This document shows positions 56,733 through 64,000 of a stretch of 64,000 nucleotides of DNA, one piece after another. A program made the translations under genes and the position numbers. Every line of letters starts with the position of its first letter. Position 1 is the first letter of the stretch. The DNA lies in contig OZ024898.1 of the NCBI GenBank assembly GCA_964017195.1, positions 16,134,975 through 16,198,974 of the forward strand, read 5' to 3'. The notes beneath the pieces were generated by a model, which made no database searches, was not told where the DNA came from, and was given only the letters and a program-made list of their open reading frames with translations. Source of the DNA: Siderastrea radians (taxonomy: Eukaryota > Cnidaria > Anthozoa > Scleractinia > Rhizangiidae).

Positions 56733-59700
56733 TATTAGTCTGGAAGCTTGTGTACTCCCATGGGAATTTTGTGATGAAAGTAAGCCGTTGGTCTAGTTGT
56801 GTTAAGAGGGTCCTATAGAACATGAAAAATGTTGTCGGCAACTTTGTAACTTGCACCGACTGTTTATACAGACCTTTCAAAAATCGGCATTAATGGTTCA
56901 GCATGAAAACGAGGCTGGGACATTCAGCTTGCTTTATTTGTTTTGTCAAGGGAAAAGTTACGGTTAAACTTACCAATACTGCATAATACAATGTTTCTGA
57001 TACATTCAGTGCACTTGAAGAGGGTAAAGGTGGTCACGTGATCTATACAACATGAAATCGAGGCCGGGAATCGGTAACCTGAAAATAGAGCTCTCCCTCA
57101 TTCTGATATCCTAGTAAGTACAGTTATATTTACTTAAGTCTGTAAAACTGTCTTATGTGATATTTTATCGGCAATTAATAATAGCAAGGTAATAAAAAAT
57201 TCTTTCATCATAGTCATGTGAGTGAGGCTGGCACTAGCTGATAAGAACAATAAATAGGTAACACAACGTTTTCTTGCCGAACTTTCACTTGCCAAGCTTT
57301 GGAACTGTCTGACAGCTGCCCGCAATAGTTCTTACTTGACAAAGAGTTCTTTTGAAGTCAAATACATCTAGCTAGATACAGTTACATACTATTGAAGGTC
57401 ACTATCACCATTTTCATCATCATCATCTGTCTCCAAGTGATCATCGTGAGAACAAACATTGTCGCAGACCTCTCCATCAGAACAGGTGGACAGGTCTGTG
57501 CAATCGAGTCCAGTGCTTTGCGACACTGTCATCTGTTGGAAGAGCAACTCTTCGTGGTAGAGGCGCACTTCACAAGTTGGGTGAATCCCTCAGGAGCTGG
57601 CGGCAGTTTAGTAATCCCAGATAGCCATTTGTCTCCTTTTCTTTTCCAGCCATAGTTTTGGGGTAGCGGAAGCCGAGGATTTAGAATCCGGTCGTTGTTC
57701 CAGACCATTAACTGGTAGAGCGCACGGAGAATTGTCTTGTGCAATGCATCCGGCGTAGAGGGAAGCCTCTCTGATTGTGCTTGTTTCTTCCTAAATAGTA
57801 TACAGGAGGTAAAGTTGGCACACGAGGTTCTCAATTGCAGTCTGTGCTTCAGCTGTTGGATTTTCATTCACTCCAAGTGTTTCTAGTTTGGTAATAACAT
57901 CTTTATCGGCTTCTTGAAGAATCCTCCACCAGGCAAGCTTGCCTTTACCTGAGGAGCTGCCGGTGTTATCAGCTCCACTAATGGCATGGAAGGCGGGGAC
58001 AGCTGCTGTCTTTCCTTGGACAGTCGGTCGTAACTTGATCGCTTGGTGATTTGAGCCCTTTCCCGTGACAAATGACGTATTCTCGCAAGGTCTTGAAAGC
58101 GTTGCAGTGACATCCGTGTCTGGAGAGTGAATTTGGATTTCACTTGCGCCATCTGCAGTTGCATGGAGAGCATTCAGCAGCATTTTTGTATCTGCCCCTT
58201 CTTGGCTGCTCTGAAGATGTGTCACATCTTTGTGGGATGGCTAGGCACTTACATCCCCATGCAACAAGTAATCGCTTTCCATGTCTCATTGCGTGTTGGA
58301 TGGTCTTTTCTGCTAGATAGCCGGTCAACTCCATCTTTATTTTGGTGTGGGAGGGAAGCCTTTTCATTGGTACCCTCGCAATCTGGGTTGTGTCACTGAA
58401 CTTGTAGTAAACAGGATCTTGGCCTCCTTGCCTAATCTCTCTGGTGGCTGCTTTAAGGGATAGCGGCAAGTCATATCTGTCTAACACTAACGCAGCTTGT
58501 CACTGTGCGCGTGCTTTTGGTATATACGACTGTTCAAATGATCAGCTAGTTGGGAACAATTATTGATCCAGTCAGGGTTATCCAGAGATTGTAGCTCAGC
58601 CATGCCATCAAGAATGGTTACTTTCATCTGTAGGGTTGACATGCCAGTCGGTGCATCATTGTGGTCGTTGTTTTCGCTGTTTAGCTCGCTAGCAGGGCAC
58701 TTTTGGATGAACACTCCCAATATAACAGGCTATTTTATTTAGCCTGCTAGCAGTCGAGCAATCGTAATCGGTGGCTAGCCGAGTACGAGTGCGTGAGCAA
58801 ACCACACGATTGGTGATAGAGTGAGTATCCTCCCATGCACGAGCCAAAGGAAAACTGTCACGTGCTCCTGCGCTTTAGTCTCGTCATTGCTTGTGCGTTG
58901 AACTTACTTAACAGGGATATTTATATTTTTTTTCAAAGCGCAATATGAGGCGAGTGCTAAGGGCGAGTGACGCTCGACTAAAGGCGAAAGGTTCACTTTT
59001 CTCACTCTCCTTAACTTGGGCATCGGAAAAAAATAGACTGACACAGCCTGTTTTGTAAGGCAGGCTAGAAGGCGTGCATCGTGTGAGTCAATCACTCTAA
59101 CCAAAATAATCGATCACGGGTATTTTGTGGTGGAGTAAACGTATTAACAAATGCAGTACGTTGAGAGAGTGGTTGTGTTAGGGGTTAGGGGGTTTCAAGC
59201 ATCTCTATTTAAAAGTCTGTTGAATTTGAATTTTTGCGGTAGTCGATTCGGGAACAATGGTTCATTAGCTTAGAGTAAGTCCTATTGTTCTTGGAGGCGG
59301 ACCTTGAGCTCTCTTTCAAGGTCTCACGGGAGTTCAGAAGAAGTCGTTTTGGAGCACCGTTAGAGGTTTACGAAACTGTTTCAAGAAATTCTCTTTTCGA
59401 TACCACTTTCAAACATCGTATTGAATCCAAACTTCACCCATTCGTAGTTTTAGATATAGGGCTAACTTTCCCCTGGTAAACCTAAGTTAGTGAATCCTTC
59501 TTTGAAGAGTAAAACACTCCTGAATATTGACGAGGTACTTTTTCCATACTTAAATCTAAGCAAAAAACCCGAATTTTAAAAAAGGCCTTAGTTATTCCTT
59601 AACTCCTCTTCTGAAAAAGGCCGGGTAAACTTAATCGGTAAAGTACCTAGTTTTTTTAATGGAGCAAAACATACACCTTGTTTCGCTATTTTTCCTCCAT

Positions 59701-60821
59701 TTTCTTTGTATTTTGGCACCTTTGTCACTAAAAAGCTTTTCAAATTGAGCGCCCTGGACCGTAGAGAGGTCCCAAATGTGTCGAGGCATTTTGGGCGATG
59801 ACCGATTTCGGTTGCATTTGATGTCAGACATTGGCAACTGATCTTTGGGCCTATTGAATAAAATGTGTTCATATATAAAAACTGCTCATTATGCTCGTAA
59901 TAATATTTTGCTGGGAAACATTGTTTACATGCACCGATAAAATTAACTTGCTTCACTCTATTTAACTAACTTTCTATAAGTGATTCTTATTGTTTTACTG
60001 AAAACGATTTGTAGAAATAAACTAAAGCAAACGTGCATTTTGTTTTTAAGTTCGCATTCAGAGGCATTGGTGGACAAGTTTAAAAAAGGGAAAAAGTCCT
60101 GGGAAAGAGATTGATTGATGGACTCCACTTATATCGTTTTCTTGTTATTATTTTGCATTTGATATTACCATTTGCGCATTAACATTGCATGGTATATTTT
60201 ATTAAAATGCCAAATCATGCTCAAAATATCCTTATTTTATTGGCACAATTCTAGATGACACAATCGGCATACAAAGGCTTGTTACGCTCGAAATTATGCC
60301 GATATGACTTACCCAAGCTTACACTGAGAACACGAAAATTAAGAAAAACAAGATTGTGCTGTATCACCCAAGCTCTAACCTCAAATACAATTATTTGTAA
60401 ACACTACTAACACCATGGTTATGATATTAGAGCAGTCTTTATTTGACGCCAAGAGGCTGTTCTGAGCAGACAAAAACTGGGCCTTGATTTCATGTTCTAT
60501 AGATCACGTGACCACCTTTACCCTCTTCAAGTGCACAGAATGTATCAGAAACATTGTATTATGTAGTATTGGTAAGTTTCAGCGTAATTTGTCCTTTAAC
60601 AAAACAAATAAAGCAAGCTTAATGTCCTAGCCTCGTTTTCATGCTGAACAATTAACGTCAATTTTTGAAAGGTCTGTATCAACAGTCGGTGCAAGTTACT
60701 TAGTTGCCAACAACATGTTTCATGTTCCTTAGGTCCTTCTTAACACAACTAGACCAACGGCTTGCTTTCATCATGAAATTCCCACGGGACTTTTTTTTGT
60801 GACATATGCAACCTGACTATA
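56733..60821. mobile_element. 4.1-kb element with 310-bp inverted ends inside the satellite
   Basis: 56757-57066 and 60479-60788 are inverted copies (CCCATGGGAATTT versus CCCGTGGGAATTT at the ends, and GGTCACGTGATCTAT at the inner end). Weaker matching extends outward to about 56733 and 60821. The same satellite, in the same orientation, lies directly on both sides, so the element was inserted into the array. It carries a broken PIN/Asteroid-like gene. The rest (58721-60478) shows no gene that I recognise; a 122-codon minus-strand frame at 59588-59956 is unsupported. Confidence 0.82.
57529..58720 (-). pseudogene. broken PIN/Asteroid-like protein gene of a mobile family
   Basis: Minus-strand pieces in order: 58487-58720 (MSTLQMKVTILDGMAELQSL), 58140-58487 (MKRLPSHTKIKMELTGYLAE), 57791-58225 with the acidic motifs SQEGADTKMLL, IQIHSPDTDV and FHAISGADNTG, and 57529-57867 (VWNNDRILNPRLPLPQNYGW). 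The spaced aspartates in ADTK, SPDTDV and SGADNT resemble the metal-binding site of FEN/Asteroid-type PIN nucleases; this is inference. The family is common as hypothetical proteins in coral genomes. At least two frameshifts divide it. It lies between the long inverted ends, so the element probably carries it. Confidence 0.6.
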
Positions 60822-63800
60822 GGTACCTGTGGTGTATGTACGTCTGGAGAATGTACGTCTGGTGTATGTACCTCTGGAGAATGTATGTCTGGTGTATGTA
60901 CCTCTGGTGTATGTAACTCTGGTGTATGTATGTCTGGTGTATTTATGTCTGGTGTATGTACGTCTGGTGCATGTGCGTCTGGAGAATGTACGTCTGGTGT
61001 GTGTACCTCTCAAGAATGTATGTCTGGTGTATGTACCTCTGGTGTATGTACCTCTGGAGAATGTATGTCTGGTGTGTGTACCTCTGGTGTATGTACCTCT
61101 GGTGTATGTACGTCTGGTGTATCTACCTCTGGAGAATGTATGTCTGGTGTTATGTACCTCTGGTGTATGTATGTCTGGTGTATGTACGTCTGGTGTATGT
61201 ACCTCTGGTGTATGTATGTCTGGTGTATCTACCTCTGGTGTATGTACCTCTGGTGTATGTACGTCTGGTGTATGTACCTCTGGTGTATCTACCTCTGGTG
61301 TATGTACCTGTGGAGAATGTATGTCTGGTGTATGTATGTCTGGTGTATGTACCTCTGGTGTATGTACCTCTGGTGTATGTATGTCTGGTGTATGTACCTC
61401 TGGTGTATGTACCTCTGGTGTATGTACGTCTGGTGTATGTACGTCTGGTGTATGTACGTCTGGAGAATGTACGTCTAGTGTATGTATGTCTGGTGTATGT
61501 ACCTCTGGTGTATGTACCTCTGGTGTATGTACGTCTGATTTATGTACGTCTGGAGAATGTACGTCTGGTGTATGTATGTCTGGTGTATGTACCTCTGGTG
61601 TATGTACCTCTGGTGTATGTACCTCTGCAGAATGTATTTCTGGTGTATGTACCTCTCTATCTACCTCTGGAGAATGTATGTCTGGTGTATGTACCTCTGG
61701 TGTATGTATGTCTGGTGTATGTATGTCTGGAGAATGTACGTCTGGTGTATCTACCTCTGGAGAATGTATGTCTGGTGTATGTATGTCTGGTGTATTTACC
61801 TTAAGTGTATGTACCTCTGGTGTATGTACCTCTGGTGTATGTACCTCTGGTGTATGTACGTCTGATTTATGTACGTCTGGAGAATGTACGTCTGGTGTAT
61901 GTATGTCTGGTGTATGTACCTCTGGTGTATGTACCTCTGGTGTATGTACCTCTGCAGAATGTATTTCTGGTGTATGTACCTCTCTATCTACCTCTGGAGA
62001 ATGTATGTCTGGTGTATGTACCTCTGGTGTATGTATGTCTGGTGTATGTACGTCTGGAGAATGTACGTCTGGTGTATCTACCTCTGGAGAATGTATGTCT
62101 GGTGTATGTATGTCTGGTGTATTTACCTTAAGTGTATGTACCTCTGGTGTATGTACCTCTGGTGTATGTACATCTGATTTATGTACGTCTGGAGAATGTA
62201 CGTCTGGTGTATGTATGTCTGGTGTATGTACCTCTGGTGTATGTACATCTGGTGTATTTACCTGTTGTGTATGTACCGCTGGTGTATGTACCTCTGGTGT
62301 ATGTACCTCTGCAGAATGTATTTCTGGTGTATGTACCTCTCTATCTACCTCTGGAGAATGTATGTCTGGTGTATGTACCTCTGGTGTATGTACCTCTGGT
62401 GTATGTACGTCTGGTGTATGTACGTCTGGAGAATGTATGTCTGGAGAATGTATGTCTGGTGTATGTACCTCTGGTGTATGTACCTCTGGTGTATGTACCC
62501 CTGGTGTATGTACGTCTGATTTATGTACGTCTGGAGCATGTACGTCTGGTGTATGTATGTCTGGTGTATGTACCTCTGGTGTATGTACATCTGGTGTATG
62601 TACCTCTGGTGTATGTACATCTGGTGTATTTCCCTTTGGTGTATGTAACTCTGGTGTATGTACCTCTGGTGTATGTACCTCTGCAGAATGTATTTCTGGT
62701 GTATGTACCTCTCTATCTACCTCTGGAGAATGTATGTCTGGTGTATGTACCTCTGGTGTATGTATGTCTGGTGTATGTACGTCTGGAGAATGTACGTCTG
62801 GTGTATCTACCTCTGGAGAATGTATGTCTGGTGTATGTATGTCTGGTGCATTTACCTTTAGTGTATGTACCTCTGGTGTATGTATGTCTGGTGTATGTAC
62901 CTCTGGTGTATGTACCTCTGGTGTATGTACCTCTGGTGTATGTACCTCTGATTTATGTACGTCTGGAGAATGTACGTCTGGTGTATGTACCTCTGGTGTA
63001 TGTACCTCTGGTGTATGTATGTCTGGTGTATGTACCTCTGGTGTATGTACCTCTGGTGTATGTACCTCTGGTGTATGTACCTCTGCAGAATGTATTTCTG
63101 GTGTATGTACCTCTCTATCTACCTCTGGACAATGTATGTCTGGTGTATGTACCTCTGGTGTATGTATGTCTGGTGTATGTACGTCTGGAGAATGTACGTC
63201 TGGTGTATCTACCTCTGGAGAATGTATGTCTGGTGTATTTACCTTTAGTGTATGTACCTCTGGTGTATGTACCTCTGGTGTATGTACCTCTGGTGTATGT
63301 ACCTCTGGTGTATGTACGTCTGCTTTATCTACGTCTGGAGAATGTACGTCTGGTGTATGTATGTCTGGTGTATGTACCTCTGGTGTATGTACCTCTGGTG
63401 TATGTACCTCTGCAGAATGTATTTCTGGTGTATGTACCTCTCTATCTACCTCTGGAGAATGTATGTCTGGTGTATGTACCTCTGGTGTATGTATGTCTGG
63501 TGTATGTACGTCTGGAGAATGTACGTCTGGTGTATCTACCTCTGGAGAATGTATGTCTGGTGTATGTATGTCTGGTGTATTTACCTTTGGTGTATGTAAC
63601 TCTGGTGTATGTACCGCTGGTGTATGTACCTCTGGTGTATGTACCTCTGGTGTATGTACCTCTGCAGAATGTATTTCTGGTGTATGTACCTCTCTATCTA
63701 CCTCTGGAGAATGTATGTCTGGTGTATGTACCTCTGGTGTATGTACGTCTGGTGTATGTACCTCTGGTGTATGTACCTCTGGTGTATGTACCTCTGGTGT

Positions 63801-64000
63801 ATGTACGTCTGGTGTATGTACCTCTGGTGTATGTACGTCTGGAGAATGTACGTCTGGAGAATGTACCTCTGGTGTATGTACCTCTGGTGTATGTACCTCT
63901 GGTGTATGTACCTCTGGTGTATGTACGTCTGATTTATGTACGTCTGGAGAATGTACGTCTGGTGTATGTATGTCTGGTGTATGTACCTCTGGTGTATGTA
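60822..64000. repeat. 15-bp satellite with higher-order repeats, runs off the window
   Basis: The basic unit is GGTGTATGTACCTCT with variants TACGTCT, TATGTCT and GGAGAATGT. A marker variant CTGCAGAATGTATTTCTGG recurs at 61625, 61952, 62309, 62681, 63083, 63410 and 63662, each followed by one 12-bp unit (CTATCTACCTCT). A single extra T near 61150 shifts the phase. All long open frames here are by-products of the period. Confidence 0.97.

Noticed and set aside
55898..56880. Minus-strand frames with HTPEV-type repeats up to 289 codons
   Set aside because: Same satellite read on the other strand, running into the inverted end of an inserted element.
60885..63932. Long open frames (up to 292 codons) with MYLWC, YVPLV and CTSGV repeats
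   Set aside because: They are by-products of a 15-bp period with no stop in any frame; both strands and all frames are open and nothing else supports coding.
60822..64000. CRISPR-like regular array
   Set aside because: Units are only 15 bp and directly adjoining with no unique spacers; the context is eukaryotic.

Overview
The window looks like anthozoan cnidarian nuclear DNA, most likely a stony coral. The reasons are AT-rich sequence, small exons in repeat-filled introns, and many repeat families: Penelope-like elements, a Crypton-type tyrosine recombinase, foldback elements with simple palindromic ends, and a tRNA-headed short repeat. The species call rests on recognising these families and was not checked by a search.

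Layout. From 1 to about 22.3 kb the plus strand carries a gp91phox/NOX2-type NADPH oxidase. I assembled 19 coding exons from splice sites; they join in one frame to 516 residues plus a stop, and only the amino-terminal exon(s) are missing. Its 7.9-kb intron (3307-11234) holds a dead Crypton-type recombinase gene hit by three separate DNA elements. From 22.3 to 26 kb there is transposon debris. From 26058 to 42880 the minus strand carries a complete five-exon gene for a 132-residue three-helix membrane protein resembling TMEM243. Its introns hold a duplicated piece of the oxidase gene, a Penelope-like element split by two insertions, a terminal-inverted-repeat element and a nearly full-length Ty3/gypsy element. 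From 43006 a paralogous TMEM243-like gene runs the other way on the plus strand, its start codon only 125 bp from that of its sister. Five exons are visible to 55406 and the last one(s) are not found. From about 56 kb to the end is a 15-bp satellite with higher-order structure, interrupted by a 4.1-kb element with 310-bp inverted ends that carries a broken PIN/Asteroid-like gene.

How it works together. The oxidase would move electrons from NADPH through FAD and two hemes to oxygen; every visible catalytic and heme motif is intact. The two TMEM243-like genes form a head-to-head paralogous pair that probably shares one promoter. The rest is mobile DNA, and the nesting order can be read directly from target-site duplications and restored reading frames.

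The strongest points for a second look are the divergent TMEM243-like pair with conserved exon lengths and phases, the partial duplication of the oxidase gene that keeps an empty site for a retroelement, the composite transposon made of two 172-bp elements, the triple-interrupted Crypton gene, and the satellite whose higher-order units all equal 15n minus 3 bp. I found no evidence of a wholly new defence or regulatory system. The long open frames in the satellite arrays are artefacts of the 15-bp period.
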